The notes under the pieces are model-generated. The model did not search any database and was not told the origin of the DNA. It saw nothing but the letters and a program-made list of their open reading frames with translations. Below, in pieces: positions 43,615-51,915 of a stretch of 64,000 nt of DNA. The position numbers and the translations under genes are program-made. The stretch is from assembly GCA_027306785.1 (NCBI GenBank), contig DAHUZB010000005.1:124001-188000 (forward strand). Reading direction: 5' to 3'. Position 1 is the stretch's first letter. Each line of letters starts with the position of its first letter. Source of the DNA: Vulcanimicrobiota bacterium. Its GTDB lineage: Bacteria > Vulcanimicrobiota > Vulcanimicrobiia > Vulcanimicrobiales > Vulcanimicrobiaceae.

Positions 43615-44109
43615 TTAGGGAGCGGCGACCGGGCAACTCACCGTCGGGATGTGAGCGGCATAGTCGCTATGCCAGATCGCCGTCTTCTGCTCGTAGATCA
43701 GGACGCCGGTGAGAACCACGACACCGTAGCCGAAGGGAATGGCCCGAACGTTACAGAGTTGCGGCCGAATTTCGGCGTCGATCGTTCCGCGAAATTTCGC
43801 CGTGATTTGGTACAGCGAGCCCGCGAGAATGCAGCAGGTGTTGAGGTACACGGTATCGCCCGTGTTGACCGCCGCTTCTTGCACGAGATGCCTGCCGTTC
43901 AAGTAGAGACGCAGGTCGTACTTCGCGACGTCGCCGTGTCGCAAAACGCGCGTCCCGTCGGGCCGTTCATCGTAAATCTTGATCTGGTTGACAACCTCGA
44001 TATACCCGTTATGAAGGTTGACGTGCGGCGGGATCACCGACTGTGCGGAAGCGCCGAGCGGGAAAAGAACAACTGCTGCAACGAGCACGCCCATGAATCG
44101 ACGGAACAT
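43615..44109 (-). CDS. Secreted protein of unknown function
   Basis: The 164-residue product has a clear signal peptide (to about PLGASAQS) and a beta-rich mature part with a pair of adjacent cysteines (NTCCILAGS) and two further cysteines (PQLCNVRA and VSCPVAAP), suggesting disulfides. GGAGGATTCA precedes the ATG. I do not recognise the family. It sits alone between the tRNA and the sigma factor gene. Confidence 0.8.
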   Translation of the reverse strand: MFRRFMGVLVAAVVLFPLGASAQSVIPPHVNLHNGYIEVVNQIKIYDERPDGTRVLRHGDVAKYDLRLYLNGRHLVQEAAVNTGDTVYLNTCCILAGSLYQITAKFRGTIDAEIRPQLCNVRAIPFGYGVVVLTGVLIYEQKTAIWHSDYAAHIPTVSCPVAAP

Positions 44110-44220
44110 TGAATCCTCCGAGTTTGCCGAGCAAGGCGGTAACGAGCCGCCATGGTCCGGTAAACGTTACCAACCGGCAGCTTGTTCCCTTTCCCCGCGG
44201 GCGCGGCTCGGGGCGTGCGC

Positions 44221-45111
44221 TTAGTCGCCGAACCAGTAGTCGCGAAGCGCCTTCCCGCGCGAAGGATGGCGCAGTTTACGCAGGGCCTTGGCCTCGATCT
44301 GACGGATGCGCTCGCGCGTCACGCCGAAGCTGCGGCCCACCTCTTCGAGCGTGCGCTGCTGGCCGTCATCGAGGCCGTAGCGCAGGCTCAGCACGGCGCG
44401 CTCGCGCTCGGAGAGCAATTCCAGCACCGCCCGCGTCTTTTCCTGAAGCGCGCGATCGGTCACGGCGTCGAGCGGTGCCACGGCATCGCGGTCTTCGATG
44501 AAGTCCGCGAGCAGCGCATCTTCTTCTTCACCCACCGGGGTATCGAGCGAGAGCGGCTCCTGCGCCACCTTGAGCACGTCGCGCACGCGCTCGGGCGCGA
44601 GATCCAGGCGCTCGGCGATCTGCTCGATCGTGGGGTCGCCGCCGAGTTCGATCGTCATCTCGCGCATGCACTTCGTCACGCGGTTGATCAGCTCGACCAT
44701 GTGCACGGGCACGCGAATGGTGCGCCCGTGATCGGCGAGCGCGCGCGCAATCCCCTGGCGAATCCACCACGTCGCGTACGTGGAAAATTTGTATCCCATG
44801 CGGTAGTCGAATTTTTCGACCGCGCGCATCAGGCCCAGATTGCCCTCTTGAATGAGGTCGAGCAGCGGCATGCCGCGTCCGAGATATTTGCGCGCAACCG
44901 AGACCACGAGCCGCAGATTCGCTTCGGCGAGTTCGCGCTTCGCGTCTTCGCTGTCGCCGCCGCCCGCTTCGATGCGCTGCGCGAGCCGCGCTTCGTCTTC
45001 CCGTGCGAGCAACGACACGCCGCCGATCTCGCGCAGATAGAGGCGTACCGAGTCGTTTGCTCCGTCACCCTGGTCCGTGCGCCCCTGCGTTTCAACCCGA
45101 TCGCCGTGCAT
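44221..45111 (-). CDS. rpoD: RNA polymerase sigma-70 factor (RpoD/SigA-like, no region 1.1)
   Basis: The 296-residue factor has region 1.2 ([15 protein letters not shown]), region 2 ([21 protein letters not shown]-type core with [18 protein letters not shown]), region 3 and region 4 ([27 protein letters not shown]). Region 1.1 is absent, so it could be the principal factor of a lineage lacking 1.1 or a group 2 paralogue. The sequence does not show which. Promoter recognition residues of regions 2.4 and 4.2 look like consensus sigma-70. Confidence 0.9.
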   Translation of the reverse strand: MHGDRVETQGRTDQGDGANDSVRLYLREIGGVSLLAREDEARLAQRIEAGGGDSEDAKRELAEANLRLVVSVARKYLGRGMPLLDLIQEGNLGLMRAVEKFDYRMGYKFSTYATWWIRQGIARALADHGRTIRVPVHMVELINRVTKCMREMTIELGGDPTIEQIAERLDLAPERVRDVLKVAQEPLSLDTPVGEEEDALLADFIEDRDAVAPLDAVTDRALQEKTRAVLELLSERERAVLSLRYGLDDGQQRTLEEVGRSFGVTRERIRQIEAKALRKLRHPSRGKALRDYWFGD

Positions 45112-45196
45112 GATCTACAAACTCATATACTCGACGGTCGGCATCCGCGGAAGCGCGAAACGTCATCGACGTTTGTCGCAAAACGTGCTATGTTCA

Positions 45197-45466
45197 TCAC
45201 GCGGCGTCGATGAGCTCGATCAGGTGCTCGACGCCCGCGATGCGCGCGAAATGCGCGATCGCTTCATCGCCGTGAATTTCCAGGTTGCGATATTGTTCCG
45301 CTATCGTTTTGCTCAGTGCGACGAGCACCGATATGCCGAACGTGTCGATCTCGTTCACCTCGGAGAGGTCGAGCGTCGTGTCGGTGCTCCCGATGAGTCG
45401 GGAAACGAGAAGGTCGATCTCGTCCTTGCGGTCATACGTGAAGGCACCCGTGATCCGTATGGTCAT
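45197..45466 (-). CDS. Stand-alone STAS-domain protein
   Basis: The 89-residue protein is a single STAS domain (TLDLSEVNEIDTFGISVLVALSK, read as DLSEVNEIDTFGISVLVAL). In anti-sigma antagonists of this family the phosphorylated serine follows the Asp in DSxG; here DTFGIS carries Thr and Ser at neighbouring positions. AGGA lies 8 bases before the ATG. Proximity to the sigma gene invites a partner-switching role, but no anti-sigma kinase is present in the window. Confidence 0.8.
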   Translation of the reverse strand: MTIRITGAFTYDRKDEIDLLVSRLIGSTDTTLDLSEVNEIDTFGISVLVALSKTIAEQYRNLEIHGDEAIAHFARIAGVEHLIELIDAA

Positions 45467-45620
45467 GCTCGCATCCTACGCATCCGACCGGCAGCACGAG
45501 AGAAGGAACGAAGAACGGCGCTCGATACCCCTTCTCGAACGGTACGCAATTCGGCGCTTCGCCTACCGCTCGCTCACTTGCTCGGGAACGCAACGGCCTC
45601 GAGGCGAATCGCGGGGCGTG

Positions 45621-46796
45621 ATGATACCGGGACCCCACAAGCGCGTCATGCGCATCGCGGCGCTTTTGCTCGCGCCGATCGCCTTCGTCGCCGCGACGCC
45701 CGCGGCACCGCCTTCGCTTTCGACGATTGTCGCTCGAGCCGTGCGTCCCGTGATGGCGCGCTATCGCGTGCCCGGGATGGCGGTCGGCATCGTGGTCGAC
45801 GGCGTGCCGCACGTCTTCACCTACGGCCTAGCCGACGTTGCGCGCAAGCGTCCCGTGACCCATCGCACGCTCTTCGAGCTCGGCTCGGTGAGCAAGACCC
45901 TCACCGCGACCCTCGTCTCGCGCGAGGTGCTCGCCGGCCGCCTCTCGCTCGATGCACCGGTCGCGCGCTACCTCCCCGACCTGCGCGGCACCGCCTTCGG
46001 GCGACTCACGCTGCTCGAACTCGGCACCCACACGACGGGCGGTCTGCCGCTTCAAGTTCCCGACGACGTGCACGACACGCGCGGGCTCTTCGGCTACCTG
46101 GCTCGCTGGCGCCCGCGCTACGCTCCCGGCACCTACCGCACCTACTCGAACATCGGCATCGGCGTGCTCGGGCTCATCGCCGCGCGGCGCGCGGGCAGCA
46201 GCAACAGCGGGTACGGCGCGCTGATGCAGCGCGAGATTTTCGCACCGCTCGGCATGCACCGTACGTTCATCGATCTGCCGCCCTCGGCGATGGCCTTCTA
46301 CGCCGAAGGCTATCGGCACGGGAAGCCGATTCGCATGCATCCCGGCGTGCTCGACCATGAAGCCTACGGGGTCCGCACCACGGCGAGCGATATGTTGCGC
46401 TTTCTGAGCGCAAACATGAACGAACTCGCAGTCGCCCCCGCCCTGCGCGCGGCGATCGAGGCGACACATACGGGCTACTTTCGCGACGGCGCGATGACGC
46501 AGGATCTGATCTGGGAGCAGTTGCCCGATCCCGTCTCGCACAACGTGCTCGCGTCGGCCAACGGCGTTGCGATGCTCTTCGATCCCACGCCGGTGCGAGC
46601 GCTCCGTCCGCCGATGGCGCCGCAGCAGCGCGTCTGGTTGAACAAGACCGAATCGACGAACGGCTTCGGCGCGTACGTCGCGGTCTTGCCGAGCGAACGC
46701 ATCGGCATCGTACTGCTCGCGAACGAGAGCTACCCGATCGCGGCGCGCGTGGAGCTCGCCGAGCGCATCGTCGACGCGCTCCACGCGGCCCGGTGA
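45621..46796 (+). CDS. AmpC-like class C beta-lactamase homologue with KTE in place of KTG
   Basis: The 391-residue protein has a signal peptide (to about AATPAAPP), the SxxK box Ser89-Val-Ser-Lys92 in LGSVSKTLTA, the YxN box Tyr175-Ser-Asn177, and LNKTESTNGFGAYVAV near the C terminus. That last segment aligns with the AmpC stretch around KTG, but the third residue is Glu344 instead of Gly. Overall length and motif spacing match class C enzymes (about 360 mature). Start at ATG 45621; ATG 45648 is an alternative nearer the hydrophobic core. It may be a periplasmic lactamase or peptidase. Confidence 0.88.
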   Translation: MIPGPHKRVMRIAALLLAPIAFVAATPAAPPSLSTIVARAVRPVMARYRVPGMAVGIVVDGVPHVFTYGLADVARKRPVTHRTLFELGSVSKTLTATLVSREVLAGRLSLDAPVARYLPDLRGTAFGRLTLLELGTHTTGGLPLQVPDDVHDTRGLFGYLARWRPRYAPGTYRTYSNIGIGVLGLIAARRAGSSNSGYGALMQREIFAPLGMHRTFIDLPPSAMAFYAEGYRHGKPIRMHPGVLDHEAYGVRTTASDMLRFLSANMNELAVAPALRAAIEATHTGYFRDGAMTQDLIWEQLPDPVSHNVLASANGVAMLFDPTPVRALRPPMAPQQRVWLNKTESTNGFGAYVAVLPSERIGIVLLANESYPIAARVELAERIVDALHAAR

Positions 46797-46797
46797 G

Positions 46798-47391
46798 CTA
46801 GTAGTTGCTCTGACGGCGGATCGTCACCGTCTGGTTCAGCGTAATCTGCAGATTCGAACCCGCAGGCAACTGGAAGTTCGTCTTTTTGTTCACGCCGTAG
46901 AGCAGGCCGCCCGCGGCGCCCACGATGCCGCCGCCGCCGGTGTGAAAGATCGTCTTTCCGAGCATATTGCCGAGCAGCATACCGCCGAGCGTGGTGAGCG
47001 CGACATGTCCGCCGTTCGCCTGTTCTTGCTTGCGCTGGTCCTGCGTGAGGCTGGCCGCGATATTCACCGTCGTCCCGTCCGCGAGGCGCAGATAATCGAA
47101 CTGCAGGCCGAGTTTCGGTTTCGTGCCCTGCCCCGCGCTCTGCACGCTCGTCACCTCGCCCGCCACGATCGCGCCCTGGAACGTCGGATCACCGCTCGGG
47201 TACGGCGGCACGACGTCCATCACGAAGCGGTCACCCACGTGCGCGCTGCCCGAATCGAGCGTGGTACGCAGGCGGCCGTTGATCTGCGCGCCCTGATAGA
47301 GCGTCAGCGTCTGCTGCGCCGATGCCGTCAACGTGGTGCCGACGATGGCCGCAAGCGCGGCGAGCGCCATCAGGCCGTTACGAAATCTCAT
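46798..47391 (-). CDS. Secreted protein with glycine-zipper-like segment
   Basis: The 197-residue product has a signal peptide (to about LTASAQQ), a domain with VGDRFVMDVVPPYP and FQGAIVAGEVTSVQSAG, and a Gly-rich hydrophobic stretch (LGGMLLGNMLG and GGGGIVGAAGGLLYG) that could insert into a membrane. AAGGAG lies 5 bases before the ATG. It resembles the secreted protein at 13872-14426 in layout. Function unknown. Confidence 0.78.
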   Translation of the reverse strand: MRFRNGLMALAALAAIVGTTLTASAQQTLTLYQGAQINGRLRTTLDSGSAHVGDRFVMDVVPPYPSGDPTFQGAIVAGEVTSVQSAGQGTKPKLGLQFDYLRLADGTTVNIAASLTQDQRKQEQANGGHVALTTLGGMLLGNMLGKTIFHTGGGGIVGAAGGLLYGVNKKTNFQLPAGSNLQITLNQTVTIRRQSNY

Positions 47392-47450
47392 GTGTGCTCC
47401 TTCTTATGCGCGGATCGTTGGATCCCGATGCTTCATACCCAGAAACGAAA

Positions 47451-47478
47451 GAACCCCGCGCAATGTTGCGCGGGGTTC
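47451..47478 (-). terminator. Intrinsic terminator after metK
   Basis: GAACCCCGCGCAA (47451-47463) and its exact inverse (47466-47478) form a 13-bp stem with a 2-base loop. The minus-strand continuation TTTCGTTTCT is T-rich. It sits 24 bases past the metK stop. Confidence 0.9.
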
Positions 47479-47501
47479 GGTTCTCAGGATTCCGACGCGC
47501 C

Positions 47502-48728
47502 TTACTTCGCGAAGTTCGGCACGCGCAGCGCTTCACCGGTGAAGCCGGTCGCGGCGCGCAGCGCCTCGACCTTGTCGAGCCGCTCCCACGGAAGATCCAA
47601 GTCCGGGCGTCCGAAGTGCCCGTACGCCGCCGTTTGCTTGTAGATCGGACGGCGCAGATCGAGGTGATGGATGATCGCGGCGGGACGCAGATCGAAGACC
47701 TGCATCACGGCGTTCGCGATCTGCTCCTCGGCGATCTTGGCGGTGCCGAAGGTCTCCACGAGCACGCTCACGGGCTTGGCGACGCCGATCGCGTAGGCAA
47801 CCTGCACTTCGCAGCGATCCGCAAGCCCGGCCGCGACCACGTTCTTCGCCACGTAGCGCGCCGCGTACGCAGCGGAACGATCCACCTTCGTCGGATCCTT
47901 GCCCGAGAAGGCGCCGCCGCCGTGACGCGCCATGCCGCCGTAGGTGTCGGCGATGATCTTGCGCCCGGTAAGGCCCGCGTCGCCCATCGGTCCGCCGATG
48001 ACGAAGCGTCCGGTCGGGTTCACGTAGATACGCGTCTTCGCATCGATCATCGCGGCGGGAATCACCGCCTTGATGATCTTCTCGGTGACGTCGGCACGAA
48101 TCTGCTCGAGCGTCACGTCGGGATCATGCTGCGTCGAGATGACGACCGCATCCACGCGCACCGGAGCGTCGCCGTGATACTCCACCGTCACCTGCGACTT
48201 GCCGTCGGGGCGCAGGTAGGGCAGCGTCCCGTCCTTGCGCAGCTTGGTGAGGCGGCGCGTGAGGTTGTGCGCGAGCGTGATCGGCAGCGGCATCAGTTCG
48301 TCGGTCTCGCGGCACGCGTACCCGAACATCATGCCCTGGTCGCCCGCGCCGGTCGATTCGAACGCGTCGTTGTCGCCGCCGCGCGCTTCGAGCGACTGAT
48401 CGACGCCCATCGCGATGTCGGGCGACTGCTCGTCGAGCGAGACGTTCACGCCGCAGGTATCGGCGTCGAAGCCGACCACCGAGCCGTTGTAGCCGATCTC
48501 GCGGATCGTCTCGCGCACGATGCGCGGAATATCCACGTAGGTCTTCGTCGTGATCTCGCCCGCGATGTGGATCTGTCCCGTGATCGCGAACGTTTCGCAC
48601 GCCACGCGCGACATGGGATCGTCCTTGAGCATCGCGTCGAGAATCGCATCGGAGATCGCGTCGGCGACCTTGTCGGGGTGACCCTCGGTCACCGATTCAG
48701 AGGTGAAGAGTCGTTTGTATTCGGCCAC
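47502..48728 (-). CDS. metK: S-adenosylmethionine synthetase MetK
   Basis: MetK makes S-adenosylmethionine from methionine and ATP. In 408 residues it shows [19 protein letters not shown], the hexapeptide GAGDQG, the TVEYHGD-type segment and [23 protein letters not shown] (read as [18 protein letters not shown]). I choose the GTG at 48728 because GGAGGG lies 10 bases upstream; the longer frame start at 48749 has none. The ribosome site lies inside the end of ahcY, whose stop is 2 bases before this start, so the two are coupled. Confidence 0.96.
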   Translation of the reverse strand: MAEYKRLFTSESVTEGHPDKVADAISDAILDAMLKDDPMSRVACETFAITGQIHIAGEITTKTYVDIPRIVRETIREIGYNGSVVGFDADTCGVNVSLDEQSPDIAMGVDQSLEARGGDNDAFESTGAGDQGMMFGYACRETDELMPLPITLAHNLTRRLTKLRKDGTLPYLRPDGKSQVTVEYHGDAPVRVDAVVISTQHDPDVTLEQIRADVTEKIIKAVIPAAMIDAKTRIYVNPTGRFVIGGPMGDAGLTGRKIIADTYGGMARHGGGAFSGKDPTKVDRSAAYAARYVAKNVVAAGLADRCEVQVAYAIGVAKPVSVLVETFGTAKIAEEQIANAVMQVFDLRPAAIIHHLDLRRPIYKQTAAYGHFGRPDLDLPWERLDKVEALRAATGFTGEALRVPNFAK

Positions 48729-48730
48729 GC

Positions 48731-50023
<1,293 letters not shown>

Positions 50024-50060
50024 CTAGTGGAATTGGGTTAACCGCCATAGGTTCGATACC

Positions 50061-50723
50061 GTGGATAAGGGGCCTACCTCTCGGGCCGAGAAGAGCCCCC
50101 GCGTGGAAAGCGTCGACGATTATTTAACACAACTCGCATCGGAATGGCCGACGCCGGGCGGCGGAAGCGCTGCGACCATGGTCGGAGCCGCCGGAGCCGC
50201 GCTCGTCGCGATGGTCAACCGCATCAACTCCGCCAACCCGAAATATGCCGCGCAGGCTGCACTCGCGCACGCGCTCGTCGCGCGGGCCGACGATCTGCGC
50301 GCCGAACTGCAGCGCGCCCGCGCGCGCGACGAAGCGGCTTTCGACCGCGTCGTCGCGGCGACCGCGATGCCCAAAAGCAGCGACGCCGAGAAAGCGACTC
50401 GCCGCGCCGCGCTCGAGATCGCGCTGAACCACGCCGCCGCGGAGCCGCTGCTCGCCGCGCAGAGCGCGCTCGAGGTGCTACGCCTGGCGGCCGAGAGCCT
50501 GAATATCCCGAACAAGAACCTGATCAGCGACATCGGGTGCGCCGCCGAATTCGCCGCCGCGGCGCTCGCCGCGTGCGCCTACAACGTGCGCATCAATCAC
50601 CGCTTCATGAAAGACGCCGACGCGATCGAGGCACAAGCGAATGCCCTCGCGCGCTACGAACGCGAAGGCAACGCCCTGCAGCAGTCGATCCGCCGCGCGG
50701 TCGGAGCGGCGCTCCGCAGTTAG
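50061..50723 (+). CDS. fchA: Cyclodeaminase/cyclohydrolase-family protein (FTCD_C-like)
   Basis: The 220-residue all-helical protein has the family signature PTPGGGSAATMVGAAGAALVAM and the long C-terminal helices of formimidoyl-THF cyclodeaminase or methenyl-THF cyclohydrolase. Both activities belong to folate one-carbon metabolism, which fits its location beside the methyl-cycle genes. Start is GTG 50061, divergent from ahcY. The last five codons and the TAG lie inside the 34-bp repeat that bounds the neighbouring insert. Confidence 0.9.
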   Translation: MDKGPTSRAEKSPRVESVDDYLTQLASEWPTPGGGSAATMVGAAGAALVAMVNRINSANPKYAAQAALAHALVARADDLRAELQRARARDEAAFDRVVAATAMPKSSDAEKATRRAALEIALNHAAAEPLLAAQSALEVLRLAAESLNIPNKNLISDIGCAAEFAAAALAACAYNVRINHRFMKDADAIEAQANALARYEREGNALQQSIRRAVGAALRS

Positions 50724-50739
50724 GGTTTCGGCGCCACGA
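50706..50739. repeat. 34-bp direct repeat, left copy (insert boundary)
   Basis: This sequence matches 54245-54278 at 33 of 34 positions (A at 50718 against G at 54257). It contains the last codons and stop of the cyclodeaminase gene on the plus strand. On the minus strand it contains a fragment equal to the last codons and stop of the M16 peptidase gene (reading VAPKP-stop), although that gene is 3.5 kb away. Confidence 0.9.
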
Positions 50740-50923
50740 CCGGACACCCACGGCCCGAGGCAGGGACGGGGGGGGGTGTGAGAAAACGCATTGACGGGTG
50801 TGGGCATATATGTACGCGTTCAGAGCCTCGCGGCTCGTAACACGCTGCGAAGCGTAAGCGTACGCCAAAGCTCGCTTCCCTATTTCGCCTTCGCGCCTGA
50901 GCGCGACGTTTAAGGAGTTGGAA

Positions 50924-51112
50924 GTGAAACATTTTCTCAAAGCGGCCTTCTGTCTCGGCCTCGTATTCTCGTCACTCGGCACCGCACGGGCAGCAACGTG
51001 CACGCACACTATTCTTGCTGTCACGCATTTTCGAAATGCGGCCGGTGGTCTCGAGACGTGCGCCCTCATTCAACTGAGCAACTGCTCCGTCGAAACCTCC
51101 TGCGATTACTAA
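50924..51112 (+). CDS. Small secreted cysteine-rich peptide
   Basis: The 62-residue product starts at GTG 50924 with AAGGAG 6 bases upstream. A canonical signal peptide (MKHFLKAAFCLGLVFSSLG followed by TARA) would release a 39-residue peptide starting ATCTH and ending SCDY. The mature part holds four cysteines at positions 3, 23, 31 and 37, enough for two disulfides. I recognise no family. A strong hairpin follows the gene before the next one, as often seen where a peptide must be made in excess over downstream products. A bioactive or signalling peptide is conceivable but unproven. Confidence 0.7.
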   Translation: MKHFLKAAFCLGLVFSSLGTARAATCTHTILAVTHFRNAAGGLETCALIQLSNCSVETSCDY

Positions 51113-51126
51113 CGCCCGGAACTTCC

Positions 51127-51152
51127 GCGCGGGCCACAATCGTGGCCCGCGC
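51127..51152 (+). terminator. Intra-operon hairpin (attenuator or partial terminator)
   Basis: GCGCGGGCCAC (51127-51137) and GTGGCCCGCGC (51142-51152) form a perfect 11-bp stem with an AATC loop, 15 bases after the peptide stop. No uninterrupted T-run follows (CGCCATCGAACTTT), so partial termination or 3'-end protection of the peptide mRNA is more likely than a full stop. Confidence 0.65.
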
Positions 51153-51190
51153 CGCCATCGAACTTTACCCGCAATTAGGATGATGCGAAT

Positions 51191-51901
51191 ATGAAGCTCC
51201 TCACTCCGGTCTTTACCAGCATAGCGATTTGCGTACTGACATCCGGAAACGCCGCGTCGGAGCCGATCTCACTGTTTGAACCGCACGTTCACGTCGGCGA
51301 GCAGCTCTCGTACCAGAGCGTCGAGTACGCCGGAGAACCGGTCAACATGCTGCATCGAGAATCAATCTCGATCAAAATCAGCAAGGTCGACCAAGGCAGA
51401 ATCGAATTTACCTATGACTGGCAAGGACACGCCGGTAAAGACTACGAGCGTGCTCAAGATGGCTCTCTTCGATGGCTGAACGGCGACAAGTGGGATAGTC
51501 CTCCGCTGGTGTTTTTCTGGCCGAAACAACAGTATGGAACTCCGCCTGATAATGTAAAGGTGGGGACATCCTGGACCGTCGACATGACGGAGCCGTCCTT
51601 TTTCGGAGGAATCGGAATCGCGAAGCTCACGGTGACCCGCATGAATGCGGGTTCACGGACGCTCGGGCTCCAATTGCTCATGCGCTCCATCGATAATGCG
51701 ACAGGGACGCCACCCGGAGTCAATGCTCCGGTTCAGTTTAAGATTTACAGCACGCGCGAAGCGAATATTACGCTGAAGAACGGGATCATTCAATCCATCA
51801 CGGTTTCGGGGCAGGACGTGCAAAAATCAAGCGGCGGCTTTACGGGTTCCGTTACCATGCCGATACACGATACCTTCACGCTGGTACACGACAAGCCGTA
51901 G
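51191..51901 (+). CDS. Secreted protein of unknown function
   Basis: The 236-residue product has a signal peptide (to about SGNAASE) and a mature beta-rich domain of about 210 residues (for example VGEQLSYQSVEYAG, IEFTYDWQGHAGKDYER, VKVGTSWTVDM and GIIQSITVSG). No cysteines remain in the mature part. It resembles in general form periplasmic lipid- or polymer-binding beta proteins, but I recognise no family. It sits between the small peptide and the receptor-like gene, 14 bases before the latter. AT-rich codons set it apart from core genes nearby. Confidence 0.75.
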   Translation: MKLLTPVFTSIAICVLTSGNAASEPISLFEPHVHVGEQLSYQSVEYAGEPVNMLHRESISIKISKVDQGRIEFTYDWQGHAGKDYERAQDGSLRWLNGDKWDSPPLVFFWPKQQYGTPPDNVKVGTSWTVDMTEPSFFGGIGIAKLTVTRMNAGSRTLGLQLLMRSIDNATGTPPGVNAPVQFKIYSTREANITLKNGIIQSITVSGQDVQKSSGGFTGSVTMPIHDTFTLVHDKP

Positions 51902-51915
51902 CGCATCGACTTTCG

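Noticed and set aside
43601-43616. AACCCG-TCGT-CGGGTT hairpin as terminator of the secreted-protein gene
   Set aside because: The stem is only 6 bp, overlaps the stop and has no T-run, so support is too weak.
50791-50814. Sigma-70 promoter TTGACG...TATATG before the small peptide
   Set aside because: The spacer is about 10-12 bases, too short for a normal promoter, so I did not list it as a feature.
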